From assembly GCA_018894105.1 (NCBI GenBank), contig CM032117.1:37552501-37616500 (forward strand): DNA of 64,000 nt, read 5' to 3'. The translations under genes and the position numbers were made by a program. Shown one piece after another: positions 23,194-35,915 of the stretch (position 1 is its first letter; each line of letters opens with the position of its first letter). The notes under the pieces are model-generated. The model did not search any database. It was given only the letters and a program-made list of their open reading frames with translations, and was not told where the DNA came from. The DNA is from Jacaranda mimosifolia (taxonomy: Eukaryota; Streptophyta; Magnoliopsida; Lamiales; Bignoniaceae).

Positions 23194-24863
23194 TTACTTG
23201 TAAAATTCAAAATCAGTATCTAGTTTCTTGACATTGCTTCTGTACCCCTTCTCAAAGTCCTTGGGCAGTATAACATATCGGTTTTTCCGGACAGCATGGA
23301 GACTTGCCTCCTGGCATATAGCAGCAATCTGCAAAAAATCACCAAAACTTCAATTTCTTTACAAGATCTTTCAGGTACACAACTCATAAAACTTTACATC
23401 CAATTGAGGTTGAATCTTTGTCAACGAAGACAAAAACCAGATGCAGGAAATTGCTGGTCATGGTGCTGATGACTTTTTGGGTTACTTTTTTTTTTCTCCT
23501 TTTATTTAGATTTTTTTTCCTTTTATTTAGAAAATATGCAGACCACAACACAAAAGATTGTTTTCTGATTTTTTCCCCTTTTGCTTATAGGCAATGAATG
23601 AAGTATATTATAAGATATATATGACAGAAGGATTCAATTTGTGTAAACTTATTAACCCATGAAAGTAGAAAGTGAATGTACAAAAAATTAAACTTTATAG
23701 TAGACACTTTAAGTAAGGAGTAAAGGAATATGCAGAAACTCCCAAAAAATTGTTGGAGTTCTTTCACGTAGAGAGAAAATATCCAATAGACAAAAGACAT
23801 TTCAGTTTAAAACATTATGGGTTGAAAACAAACCTCAGCAGCACTTATTTTATCAGGTCGAGAGACATAGTCCTCTGAGTCAACTTCATCACTTAAGTTC
23901 ATCTTGGCAGTCCAAACCTGTTTGCAAACAAGCAATAGTTCATACAAACCCAAGCAAATTAATCAAAACTAATGGGATAGGGGAGAGCACTCTTCTTAGA
24001 GAGAGGAGATGCATAAAAAATATTGCCAATCTGTTCAAGAGGAGCTAAATACTTCACAGTGAAGAACAGTTTGTCCAAAAACTAACCTGAAAAACCAGCC
24101 TCTTTTGCTGTCTATCAGGCAAAGGAAATTCAATTTTATGATCAAGTATACCAAGATGAAGAAGTGCAGGGTCCAAAGTATCTGCACGATTAGTGGCCAT
24201 GATGACCTTCATATTCACAGTCTGATCAAATCCATCCATCTGCCACAGTATCAAAAAAATGAGTATGCAAGACAACATTCACATGCAATCTTCTAAATGT
24301 GAAATATCACACCTTCAAACTCTTAATTTCAAGATACGAAGGTCATACATGATTTAGAAGTTCCATGAGAATTCTTTGAACCTCTCTATCAGCCCCGGTT
24401 TGGGCATCAAATTGGGCAGTTGCTATGGCATCAACCTTATCTATAATGATAATTGCAGGCGCATTCTCTTTGGCTAGAGAAATACATCACGGACCATTCT
24501 AGGACCCTTATTTTGTCCAGACATAACAAATTATATTGATATTTTAGATTCATCATTTACATGATAGAAATAGGACAGTAACAGAAAATGGTTATCAGTT
24601 ATCACTATGATGCTGAGTACCCAACTATAAGCAAGAGCAAGATTTTCTGAGAAATACCTCACCAAGATACTTCTGAACAAACTTTGAACCCAATGATTTG
24701 CTGCATCCTTTGCAAGCATGGTTTTACCTGGACCGGGGGGGACCATAAAGCAAAACACCACATGGAGGATCAACACCGATCTACTTGTAGAGTTCATGGC
24801 ACATGAGGGGTAGTTCAACAGCCTACGAATCTCCTGTTTCCGAATATCGCATCCACCTATATC
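23194..24863 (-). pseudogene. RPT3: RPT3-like 26S proteasome regulatory ATPase, truncated pseudogene with introns
   Basis: The intact family member is one of six AAA ATPases of the 19S cap that unfold proteasome substrates. Five exons of the C-terminal half are visible on the minus strand, with AG/GT borders still recognisable. At 24863-24658: DIGGCDI start, Walker A changed to GPPGPGKT (Thr to Pro), about 25 bp lost after ANH. At 24506-24349: one base deleted early; Walker B reads IIIIDKVDA (Glu to Lys). At 24239-24087: MDGFDQTV; the arginine-finger loop is LHLGILDHK instead of LRPGRLDRK. At 23917-23834: [11 protein letters not shown]. At 23328-23194: intact last exon ending DTDFEFYK and stop. 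The N-terminal half was not found up to 26.4 kb. Retained introns indicate a segmental copy, not a processed one. Confidence 0.9.
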
Positions 24864-26099
24864 CTGAACGCATAATAGACACAATTTTATCAAAAATTTG
24901 CAGAGCAACATGGGTTGCTGCAAAGAAAGGCATTGGAAAATAATTAACGAAGTCAAATATCTTAATATGACAGATTGGTGCAATCACAGCTATTAATCCT
25001 CTAAACGAATCCCTTCTCAAAACTTAGTCACTGCCAGACTTAAGAGTTACCAAAAAGAAGCAATAGAATAGAAAAACAGAGAACTCTATGAGAGGAAAGA
25101 AAATTCTGAATGTACAAGAAGCTCTTTACCCTCATCTTCTATAAATACTGATATACTCTTTGATCCAATTTATAAGGAAAAACAAAAGAGATAAGCCAGA
25201 ATATGGATACCTTTTCAGCTTACCTATGTTCTCCATTTCAAACAACTACCATGAATATAAGACTTTGGTTGATAACAGGGACGGATTTAGATCTAATGAA
25301 TATAAGACTTTCAATATCAGAAAAATCCAAAATTCATTTTCCTACAACAAAATGTAAGACTTAGGTTGATAACAGGGACGGATTTAGAATTAAACCCACT
25401 GAGAGTCAAGCCACTATCACTACTGAAAAAGAAATAGATTATCTTTTACTAACAAAGGTTCAATGTAATTAGTTATTTCATCAAATATTATCACCTAATA
25501 TGTTATCAATATGTACAATAAACAAGAGTTATTGAATTAGTTTCAAAGCCCGAGGTATAATAGCATGAAACGGAAGCCGGAATGAAATCTGGAAAGTGGC
25601 AAGCGAGTAGAAATTGGTGTTGAACATTCTCTTAAGGCAGAAATAAAAATCAATATCAATGTTCATAAAGATTAACTGTAACAACATAAGATTCTGCCAC
25701 GAGGAGTTGTAAACCAAAAGATGCACTATGTAATAAAACTAAAAAACAAGTTAATCTTCGAAAGTCCGTAAGCCCCGTAAAGTTAAGCTAACCAAGCGAA
25801 AAATAGGTAGTAATATAAAGAATATCTAATCAGCCAATGCACCACATTAACCAACAATTCCACGAAGATTCGAGAAAAGTGCATCACAGATATATTGTAC
25901 ACACAAAGGTAGAGACAATATACTGTATTGGTATCAGAAATCGCTCTTGGAAAAACCACACTGGAAGGAGTCAATCTGCACCTGTTCTTTTCAATATTTA
26001 CACACGCATCATCCCCAAAGAGCACCCCTAAACTTTAACTAAAAGTGCCGAAAGAAAAAATAAACAGGAGAGAGTAAAACACCTGTAAACCCTACACTA
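24864..26099. other. Non-coding DNA upstream of the RPT3 pseudogene
   Basis: No N-terminal RPT3 exon found. A direct duplication of about 30 bp (GGTTGATAACAGGGACGGAT core) occurs at 25267 and 25365, about 98-100 bp apart. The rest shows no supported feature. Confidence 0.45.
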
Positions 26100-26360
26100 C
26101 AGCAACCATCGGATCAATTATAAGAATGAAAATGAAACAAATTCATAAAACCCATCATAGCCTGGGTTTGCCTCTAGGAGACTGTAGCAACAGAGAAGAT
26201 ACCTGGTTCGCCTCCTTAGATACTGTAGCAATTGATGTAGTAAGGCAAAATTTGGCAGGAGCTTGGGTTTGCCTATAAGAGACTGTAGCAACCGAAAAAA
26301 TACACAAAACCCATCACACTGGGTTTCCCTCCTTGTACATTGCAGCAAACGATGGAGCAA
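26100..26360. repeat. ~52-bp tandem repeat
   Basis: The phrase TGGGTTTGCCTCTAGGAGAC followed by TGTAGCAAC recurs in diverged form near 26162, 26207, 26265 and 26316, giving a period of about 45-58 bp. Minus-strand frames through it give repeated LLQ wording that simply reflects the repeat. Confidence 0.6.
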
Positions 26361-27518
26361 AGTGAAATTTGGGCAGGAATTTTCTTCTGATTTTCTCCCA
26401 AAATCAAAACCTCCTCTCCATACACAGCAGACGGTATAAGATATTTAAGCAAGAAATAGAAAACAACGTAGTTTCAAAAGGAAATTAAAGGAAAAAAAAA
26501 AATAGAAGTCAAAAGAAATTCACGCGCGTGGCACTATAGCCACACGCATCCACATATATATAATATAGTAATAATAATGCAATTAATTAACAATTGCAAT
26601 ATTATATTATGCTCAGATTTTGTTACCAAACTCCAATCAAAGTACGAGTTCGAGAAATTCACCGTTCATGTTGTCTCCTACTATTCTATAAACCTTACCA
26701 GTCTAGCTAATTTTTATGAAGCCATGTCCCAGCATTTAGGGAAAAACTAGATGAATCTGGTTTCCTCATTCTTGAGAGTTTACTTGTGAACCAAACCTTG
26801 TCCAAATATTAGAAGAGAGAATCGTACCTAAATATTATATTGAAGAACCCTACGGCCTATTAGTAGATAATGATCTATTATCTAAAATAAAACAAGACTA
26901 AATACAAAAAAGAAATTCTAAAACTCCTCTTTTAAGTTGAGGAGCTTTCAAGTCCGAAGGAGCAAATAGAAGTAATTTACATCAATTCGACATAGAGAAA
27001 CAGAAAATTTTGACACCTAACTCCAAGTACAGACATATATCACAACTAGATTTGATAGAACCACAATGTAGACGTGACAACTACATAAATATCAAAATGT
27101 GATTTTCCTCGATCAATTCTATTATAAAAGTAAGAATAAATCATGATGTTTTTACTTTTCCTAACTTTTTTTATGATGCCTTTCACAACTGTGACTGGTG
27201 TAACTAAATATACAAATGCGGTCATAATATGAATTTGGTTTTAAGTGCATGGTTTGAGTGAAAAACTAAGCTTCATTTCTTTTTTTTTTTTCTTTCGATA
27301 TTGTATATATATTAATTTTGTCTAATTGAAGAGTGACACGTCTAAAATAATGTATTAGTTATTAATTCAATTTTTTATTTATCTTGGAATTTATTAAATT
27401 TAATTTCAAGAGATAAAACTTAATTTTAATCAATACTCTAATATTTATTTTATGCTTAAATCAAATATTGACAAGTGTTAAAGATGAAGTGTTTACGTCT
27501 ATGGACCAATCAAATCAC
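26361..27518. other. AT-rich intergenic DNA
   Basis: No gene or repeat boundary supported. Confidence 0.4.
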
Positions 27519-27600
27519 AGATATTTGATATTATCTACTGATATCTGATATTATTTACTGATATCTTATATCATCTCTTGATATTTGATATTATCTTATC
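27519..27600. repeat. Short tandem repeat of TGATAT-type units
   Basis: About three to four copies of a roughly 22-bp unit like TGATATCTGATATTATCTAC. Strongly A/T with internal dyads. Confidence 0.7.
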
Positions 27601-27757
27601 AAAGAGATAACTATAAAAAAAAAATTCAAGTCAATTTGAAAATCTTCCATCAAGCATCTATATAAAGCGGGTGACCAAAGTTTATTCAACGCATAACACA
27701 AATACTAGCAAGTGAGAAAACTTTGAAGGAGTCAACTAATTCTCTCAAGCAATTTAA

Positions 27758-28140
27758 GGAGATCCACAACATTCAAAGCATTCTTCACGAAGATCATCAT
27801 ACTTTGACGTTTGATTCAAAATTAAGGTGCGAAGCCCTCAAATTAGCATTATTTTCTTCAAATCAAATTCAAGGAGATCCATAATGTTCAAGGAGTTCTT
27901 CCCATAGCTTATATATTTTGGTGTTAGATTCGAATTAAGGTATGAAGCCCTCGAATTTGTGTTATTTTCTTCAAATCAAATTCAAGGAGAGCCACGGCGT
28001 TCTTTGCAGAGTTCATATATTTTTGGCGTTTGATTCGATATTAAGGTGCGAAGCCCACGAATTGAAGTTATTTCAAATCAAATTTAAGGAGATCCATAGT
28101 GTTCAAGACATTCATTACGGAGCTCATCAAATTTCAAAAT
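27758..28140. repeat. ~113-bp tandem repeat, four copies
   Basis: Units start GGAGATCC (or GGAGAGCC) at 27758, 27873, 27986 and 28088, spacings 115, 113 and 102 bp. Each contains a GTTCAA..ATTCTTC-like stretch, TTTGATTCGA.ATTAAGGTGCGAAGCCC and ATTTTCTTCAAATCAAATT. The upstream wording (CAAGCAATTTAAGGA) suggests the array belongs to a decayed retroelement, but no LTR end is visible. Confidence 0.75.
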
Positions 28141-28289
28141 CATAATTGAAAGGGAAGAATAAGAGGATTAGATTAAAGATTGAATTCATAATTGATAAGT
28201 TTGAATTTCATTTTATTTATATAGATTTTTCTTATTTTGTAATTTTATTTATTGCAGACAAAGAAATTTGTGTGTACAGTGATCTCAAA

Positions 28290-28701
28290 CTTTTTTCAAA
28301 ATCTAATACTATGTCTTCTTTTACATCATAATTTTCCGAATATGTCGAATTTTTAAATGAAATAATTTTCTTGTAAAACTTGAATTTTGGAACTTTCCAA
28401 TCATTGATCATGGACCTATAGAGTTATAGCCATTTAAACTTTACCCTTTCATATAATTACGAATTTATGAGATTTTCTCTTCTTTTATTGCAAACTTTTC
28501 TACTAAAATTAATGTCTGTCAATTATAAAAGAAATAGGGCATAATAGAAATTCATGTGTTTTTAATATTTTAATTTGAGTAAAAAAAATTAAGCTTGCCC
28601 TTTTTTTTTAAAAATCACAAACTCTTCTCAAAATCTGATACTAAGTCTTGTTTTTATCATGATTTTTTGACTACTTTTAAATTTTAGATGACTTAAATTC
28701 A
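28290..28701. repeat. Tandem duplication (~330 bp) that is the Athila target site
   Basis: The block CAAAATCTAATACTATGTCTT..TTTACATCAT at 28298 recurs in diverged form at 28630 (CAAAATCTGATACTAAGTCTT). The second copy stops at the Athila insertion point (28702). Its continuation is found on the far side at 59486-59620: CTTTC.AA.CAT..GTCATGG and ATGAGATTTTCTC match the first copy at 28394-28478. Confidence 0.6.
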
Positions 28702-31700
28702 TGTTGGTGTGCAAAATAGATAATGCAAACAATTACGCAAGTGTGTCGCAACAAGTAATAAAGTGATGAGAAGAGTGTCGATCCCACGAGAAATTATATT
28801 ATTCATTACTAATTACTAATTTATCACACACTTGTTTTATTCAAACAAAAATCAATTATGTAGAAATTAAAGGTAAACTAATAAAAATAAGAAAAAGTAT
28901 ACTGATTAAGATTTCTACCAGGATATAGAAGCCTAGAATTATGATTTCATCATTTGAATGAGTTGATTACATAATTTTCTCCCGATGAAATTAATAACAG
29001 GTTATTAGTCTTGAGTCTTATGCAATTACGGGGTTCTTTCCAATTACCCGCAATCAGATTCCTAATTTATTTAATTCACTATATTCCTATGTAAATTAAC
29101 TAAATTATGGATAAAGTTGTACCACTCAACTAACTATCTAGGGCAAGCAGGTATATTCCTATCCTATTCACAAATTAATTAATTAATCAATTTGAACAAT
29201 TAATTCTAAGCTATTCTATTATTGTCAATCAATCCCTAGGTTTTCTTTTCCAAGATTTCTCTAGGGTTTAAAGATGCACTTGATTGTTGACTAGATAATC
29301 AAATAGAAAAAGCACAAAATGGAAGAAATAACCCTAAGTGCTACTAATTTCATGGAAGAAAATCATGCACAAAATGGAAGAAATAACCCTAAGTGCTACT
29401 AATTTCATGGAAGAAAATCATGTATAAATTTATTCAAGAAAATCTATCATAATCCTGGAATAACGAATTAGTTCATGATTAAATTGTCAAACAAAACATG
29501 AATAAAACAAAACATTATCTCAAACCCAGAATTAAAAAGAAAATCGAAGGGAAAAGAAGAAACTCTATTCTTAGACGAATCTAATATCTACTTTGTTCAC
29601 CTCCGAATCCTAAATTCTTGCAATACTTCTAATCTCCAAAATAAAAAATCCAAATATGTTCTCCCAAACTAAGTATCTAAAAGGCCAATTTATACTGATT
29701 AAAAGAGTTTTTTAATTAGAATATGACTCAAATAAATAGACTTTTCCATCTAACTTTGATTAGATCATGAGGTGTCATCCAATCAGCGTTCCCATCAACT
29801 TGTGTCAATTTGTCCATTTTTAGTAATTTCTCTACTTGTATGTTGGAATAGTGCCCAGCAAGCTAACAAGATTGGCCTTGTAAAAGCTATTTCGTTGTAA
29901 AACAATCTTAATTGAATGATATTCTTTACATGGCCATTTTCATCTTATGCTCTTTATTACTTCACTCGCACTTGGATGAAATCCTTAGATCACTTATGAC
30001 TACGAGACTTGGTTCGATGACCATGGAATAAGTCTTACACGGTCGTGATATTAAATCTTCCAAGTCATAGGATCTTATGAGATAGGGCACCTAAGATTAG
30101 GATAGACTTGCATTAACGATGCATAAATCTGAGAGTTGGATATTGCTCCGTTCCATGAGCAGCCATATGGGATATATGTGTATGTTAGTGGGTGCTTGTT
30201 AGAGAACAAGGCATTGAAGACCACTGGAGAATCCACTAGATAGCTGGAGTGGCAAGTTCTCTAGCTTGCGCTAGTGCATATTATTAGTTCTCTGACCTAA
30301 GGATCCATGGTAACCTTGTGTCTAGTCCTCATGCTTTGACTTTTCCTTGACCACTTAGCTGGTCTTTTGGGTTAAGATTGGGTATGGGCTACTTGGCATG
30401 GAGGTTTGTGAGATCTAAGATGGAATCCGACTTCTCACTTTTGTGAAGGGCGAGTACATCTCCTATGTGTTCTATAATGATCGACTTCAAAAAATCCTTG
30501 CGCAAGGTGGTATGAAAATGGAAAAGGAGTTTTCCAAAGGTGAGGTCATACAAAAGAATCGAACACTAAGAATAGAGACATAGTATCGAGGCTATTAGGG
30601 AGCCGACAAATATCTTGCCATAAGCCTCTTTTGGGAGATAGGAGACAAAAGGAACGTATTTGCATGGCAAGCGTATAGCTATGATGGTTCTCCAAAAGCA
30701 TTCATTTCGACCAATTAGTTGGGCTTCATGGGCTTGACGTTGGACATCGACCATGAAGATTGGGTAATCTTCAATTAATGAAATTAATTGAATTGAGTCG
30801 ATTAGTTTAAAAGGTGTTTTAAACTAAAATGAATATATGATATTCAAAAGTCACAAGGAGTTGTGAGCCTATGTCCAATTAATGGTAGAACCTAATGGGT
30901 CACACACAAAAGCCAATTAACCTCCTATTTAATGGAGCAATTTTCTAAAAGTCAGAAATCACTCCTTGGTGACCAATTTTAAGGTGCCGAATTGAAGGTC
31001 AATTTTTGACTTGATTAATTTAAGTGTTAAATTAATCGACTAATTTAAGGAAGTAAATTAGACCAATAATAAAGGAGTTAATTATTTGGTGCCTAATGAC
31101 CATCATTTGGTCAAGTTAATTTAATGAGTTAAATTAACAAAATTGAGCTTAAGAGTCAAGCTTGTTTGGTTTAAGAGTTAAGTTAGAGGTGAATTAATTA
31201 AATTAAAGTGTTTAATTTAATTAAAGAGAAGAATAAATTTTGGAGCAAAAATGAAAATGAAAGGTTCATTTGAATTAGCATATTAATTAATTTGAAATTA
31301 GATTTTAAATGTAATTAAAATGCACATGAAATTCAAATGAGATTTGAATTCAAAATTGCCACCTTGGCATCCCACTTGGCCATCCCCCCTCATGGTGGCA
31401 TCACACCATCCAACATATATATATATATATATATAGATATAGAGAGGGAGACTTCAGCCACTTTGAAAAAGGTGTGAAGAATTAGATTCACTCACACTTC
31501 CCTCCAAAAACCCTTTTTCAAACATTGCTTCATGTATTGAGGCTTTGTTTTCTCTTCTTGTCCTACCTCAAAAATCGGCCTTCACCATTGATATTTTGCT
31601 CATTTTCTCCAACTAAAAGTGAGTGGAATTTGGAGGATCAATTGGTGTGTGGATCATATCAATACAGGCAAAGCATTTGATTTGCTAGCTTTGGAGATCC

Positions 31701-32174
31701 ACTAGAACAGAGAAGTCACTTGCTGAATTTTTTTTCAAGCGATCCAAATCGAGTTTTGCTCTGAATTTTTTACAGCACTTTCCTCAATAAGTTGAGAGGT
31801 TCCAAATTTTTTTCATGATTTTTGGAGCATTCTAATCGAGGCAACAATTGATGTTTCTTTGTTGTGCTAGAGTCTGCCAGAATATGGATTGGTGAAGTGT
31901 TCACCCTTGAGACCTTGGAAATTTGCTTTTTGAGGTAACACTCCAACTAAATCTGAATTCCTAGCTTGATTAGATCCATGGTAGGCTGTAAGCATTAGTT
32001 ATTTTGAGCTTTTGAAATTTGATAATTGGATCCTAGTTGCTTACTAACCTTCATTGTATTCCTGCAATTCCAAATTTTCATCAATTAACATGGGAATTAT
32101 AATTTTTTAAACAAGAAAATTATTTGTTATGTCCTAGATATAATATTAAAATTAATACTAATAAAGACTTAACA
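28702..32174 (-). repeat. Athila 3' LTR, interrupted
   Basis: Collinear with the 5' LTR at 58277-59485 apart from the solo LTR inserted at 29841-32053. Net length is about 1.25 kb against 1.21 kb. Most of the difference is a perfect or near-perfect 55-bp tandem duplication at 29312-29421 (unit starts GCACAAAATGGAAG). Numerous substitutions between the two LTRs indicate an old insertion. Confidence 0.88.
29841..32053 (+). mobile_element. Solo LTR (copia-type family, 2.2 kb), TSD TTGTA
   Basis: Starts TGTTGGAATAGTGCCC and ends ACTAACCTTCA. It is flanked by TTGTA at 29836-29840 and 32054-32058. The surrounding sequence becomes continuous with the other Athila LTR when it is removed. It is a homologue of the LTRs of the gag-only element at 32422-40054. 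No internal sequence remains. Confidence 0.9.
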
Positions 32175-32421
32175 AACACACTCAAACTTAAAACGTCGCT
32201 CGCCCTCGAGCAGCACAAAAAGACTTAAAGACATTCTAAGAAAAACAAATTAATACTAAAACACATGTGTAAAAACATCACTTCTTTTTGTTACTCTCAG
32301 AACGACTTCAAAGCTATGCTTGTTGTCAACCACAATTGATCTAATTTCACTATGCACATATAAGTAGATACAATGTTCAAATGAATCCACTGTGCATGTG
32401 TGTGATTTCGCTACAAGTAGT
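32175..32421 (-). other. Athila region next to the 3' LTR (PPT side)
   Basis: Non-coding internal DNA next to the 3' LTR. On the minus strand AAGTTTGAGTGTGTT immediately precedes the LTR start and is the candidate polypurine-type primer, though it is pyrimidine-interrupted. It continues at 40060 after the inserted element. Confidence 0.5.
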
Positions 32422-35400
32422 TTTTGGAATAGTGCCCTGCAGCTAATTAGATTGGCATATAGACTATTTTTCTTGTAATACAATCTTGATTGAATGATAT
32501 TCAAATAAAATGGCCAATCTTATGCTTATTTTACTTCACTGGTATTTGGTTGAGGCCCCTAAATCACCCTATGACTACGGGACTTGGTCAAATACTGGAT
32601 AGTGATCATGAAATAAGTCTCACATGGTTGTGATTTTAAATATTCTAAGTCATAAAATCTTAAGAGACAAGACATCTAAGATTTAGATAGATTTGCACTA
32701 ACGATGCATAAATCCAAGGAGTTGGATATTGCTCCATTTCATGAGCAATCCATGTTAGATATGGATGCATGTTAGTGGGTGCTTGTTAGAGACTTGTTCA
32801 CTAAAGACCTGCTTAGAAAATCCACTAGATAGCCAAAGTGGCAAGTCGGTAGTAGCAAGTTCTCCAGCTTATGTTAGTACATATAATTAGACCTTTGACC
32901 TGAGGATCCATGGTAACCTTGTGTTTAGGTTCTCATACTTTGACTCCTCATCGACCACATAGCAGGTCATTCGAGTTAAAATTGGGTATGAGCTACTTAG
33001 ACATAGAGGTTTGTGAGATTCAAGATGGGATCCGCCTCATCGTCGTTGTGAAAGGCGAGTACATCTCCTATGTATTCTATAATAATCGATTTCAAGAAAT
33101 CCTTACACAAGGTAGTATGACAATTTGGAAAAAGGACTTTTCCAAAGATGGGGTCATAAAGAGGAATCAAAAATTAGTATTAGAAACATAATTATCGAGG
33201 TTATTGAAGAGCCGACAAGTATCTTGCCCTATGCCACTTTAAGGAGATAGGAGATAGGAGATAGGAGATGGAAAGACTGTAATTGCATGACAAGCGTAGA
33301 GCTAGAATGGTTCATCATGTTGCAATAGTGCCTCGCAGTTAATTAGATTGGCATGTAAACTATTTCACTTGTGATACAATCTTGATTGAATTATATTCAT
33401 TAAAAATGGCCATATTCATCTTATGCTTATTTTACTTCACTAGCATTTGGTTAAAGCCCTTAGATCACTCAATACTAGGGGACTTGGTCACACACACTAG
33501 GCGGTGATCATGAAACAAGTCTTATACGGCCGCGATCTTAAATCTTTGAAGTCGTAGAATCTTATTAGACATGGCATCTAAGATTCGGATAGACTTGCAC
33601 TAATGAGCATAAATCCAAAGGTTGGATATTGCTCTGTTTCATAAGCAAACCATGTGAGACATAGGTGCATATTAGTAGGTGTTTGTTAGAGAACAAGTTC
33701 ACTGAAGACCCGCCCAGAGAATCTACTAGATAGCTATAGTGGCAAGTCGGTAGTGACAAGTTCTCCAGTTTACGCTAGTGCATATAATTAGTCCTTTGAC
33801 ATGAGGATCCATGGTAACCATGTGTTTAGGTCATGTTTTGACTCTTCCTTGACCACTTCGCAGGTCTTTTGGGTTGAGCTACTTAGATATGGAGATTGTG
33901 AGATCCAAGATGGGATTCGATTCCTCATCGTTGTAAAGGGCGAGTGCATCTCCTATGTATTCTATAATGATCGATTCCAAGAAGCCCTTGTGCAAGGTCA
34001 TTTGATAATTTAAAAAAGGAATTTTTCAAAGATGGGGTCATAAAGAGGAATCAAAAATTAGTATTAGAAACATAGTTATCGAGGCTATTGGGGAGCCAAC
34101 AAGTATCTTGCCCTGGGCCTCTTTCAGAAGATAAGAGATGAAAAGACTGTATTTACATGATAAGCGTAGAGTTAGAATAGTTCTCCAAGAGCATATTCAT
34201 TCAGCCAATTAGTTGGGCTCCATGGGCTTGAGGTTGGACATCGACTATGGAGATTAGATACTCTTCAATTAATGGAGATTAATTGAATTGAATCATTAGT
34301 TTAAAGGAGTTTAAACTAATGTGAATAGTTTGATATTCTAAAGTCACAAGAGTTGTGAGCCCATGTTCAATGTATGGTAGAACCTAATGGGTCACACGCA
34401 AAAACCAATTGAAAATCTTACTTGATTAAGGGAATTTTCTAAGAGTTAGAAAAATTCCATCATGACCGATTTTGGAGGGAAACGGTTGACACAATGTTTT
34501 GGTCATAGTGGCTTGGTCAATTTAATTGTTAAATTGATCTAAATAATTTAAGGACTTAAATTAGACAAATTAAATTAAAGAGTTAATTTAATTGTAGCCA
34601 CATGACTATCAATTGGTCAAGTTAACTTAAGGAGTTAACACCTTCTAACTTAAAGAGTTAAGCTAATTGACTTAAAGAGTTAAGTAAAGGTTGATTAATT
34701 AAATGAAGGGGTTAATTTAATTAATGTGAAGAATTAATTTGGAGGGAAATTCAAAATGAGAGTTTATTTAGTGTGCATTTAAATTTATTTGGATGATATT
34801 TCATGAGATGAAATGAAGATTTCAAATGAAATTCAAATTCAAGTGAAATGTGATTTCACATACAACTTGCTTGCTTAGGTGGCACCTCAAGGGAGGCGTG
34901 ATGCCAACTTGCATCACATCTTCCCACCCTTTATATATAGATATAGAGTGGCTGGCCATGTGAGAGCTAAGTTTTCGAAATCTAGATCTAAGAGTTAGAT
35001 TCAATTTTCCCTCTAATTTTGTGATTCTCTCATGTGTTGAGGCTTCACACTTTCTTCACCTCTCATTCTCTCTAAATTTGGCCTTTCTCTTTTTCATCTC
35101 TCCTCTATTTTCCAGCTAACATATGAGGAATTTGGATTTGCTATTGGTGTGTGGACTGTCACATTAGAGGCAATACATTTGGATTGCTTGGTTTTTGGAG
35201 ATCCATTGTAGTCCAGACAGTTGGAGGCATTTCTAGAGTGACTTCCGAGTTTCTATTTTGGCTAAGTTTTTCACTGAAGGTTCATCAAGGTGTTGGTGAT
35301 CTTGTGTCCAAATTTCAGCTAATTCCAAGGTGATTTGGTTGGGAAAAAGTTGCCTACAAGCTGTTGCGCCACTGGAAGACAGATTTAAGGTGTTGAAGTT

Positions 35401-35915
35401 TTCTTGCTCCTTTCCTTGGATTTTGAGCATTCGAGGTAATCCTTCTTCCAAATCTGAATTTAAAGTATGATTGAATCCTTGGTTTCAAATGTAGCCCAGT
35501 TAATTTAGCTATTTTGTGCTTTATTATTGGATCATAGTGTTACATTTGACTTCACATCAAAGCATATTCATTTCATCCAATTAGTTGGCTCTATGAAAAT
35601 TAGGTACTCTTTAATTAATGGAGATTAATTGAAAGAGTTATTGACTTAAAGAAGTTTAAACCAATGTGAATATTTCAATATTCAAAATATCACAATTAGT
35701 TGTAAGCCTATATCCAATGAATGGATGAACCTAATTGGTCACACACAAAAGCTTACAGGAAGTTCTACTTAATGGGAGAAATTTTCTAAGGAATTAGAAA
35801 TTCTCTTAGGCAGTTTTGGAGAAGAATTCAATTGACTAATTTTTGGTCATCTTGGCTTGATTAATTTAATTGTTAAATTAATCAAAATAATTTAAGAATT
35901 AAATTAGACCAATTA
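32422..35915 (+). repeat. 5' LTR of the gag-only element, interrupted and truncated
   Basis: Matches the 3' LTR at 37886 from its first bases to about 33317, then again from 35560 to about 35915, where homology stops after AGACCAATTA. The primer-binding site expected after the LTR is not visible, so one deletion probably removed the LTR end and the site. A short open frame at 32910-33191 has homologues in the other copies. Confidence 0.75.
33318..35554 (+). mobile_element. Solo LTR inserted in the 5' LTR of the gag-only element, TSD CATCA
   Basis: Starts TGTTGCAATAGTGCC, ends ATTTGACTTCA, length 2237 bp. Perfect duplication CATCA at 33313-33317 and 35555-35559. It belongs to the same LTR family as its host, so the family inserted into itself and then lost its internal part. 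Confidence 0.9.

Noticed and set aside
24864..26400. Search for N-terminal RPT3 exons
   Set aside because: No wording matching the coiled-coil or OB-fold part of the ATPase was found on the minus strand.
27519..28140. Regular spacing of repeats considered as a CRISPR array
   Set aside because: Contiguous tandem units without unique spacers, in plant nuclear DNA.
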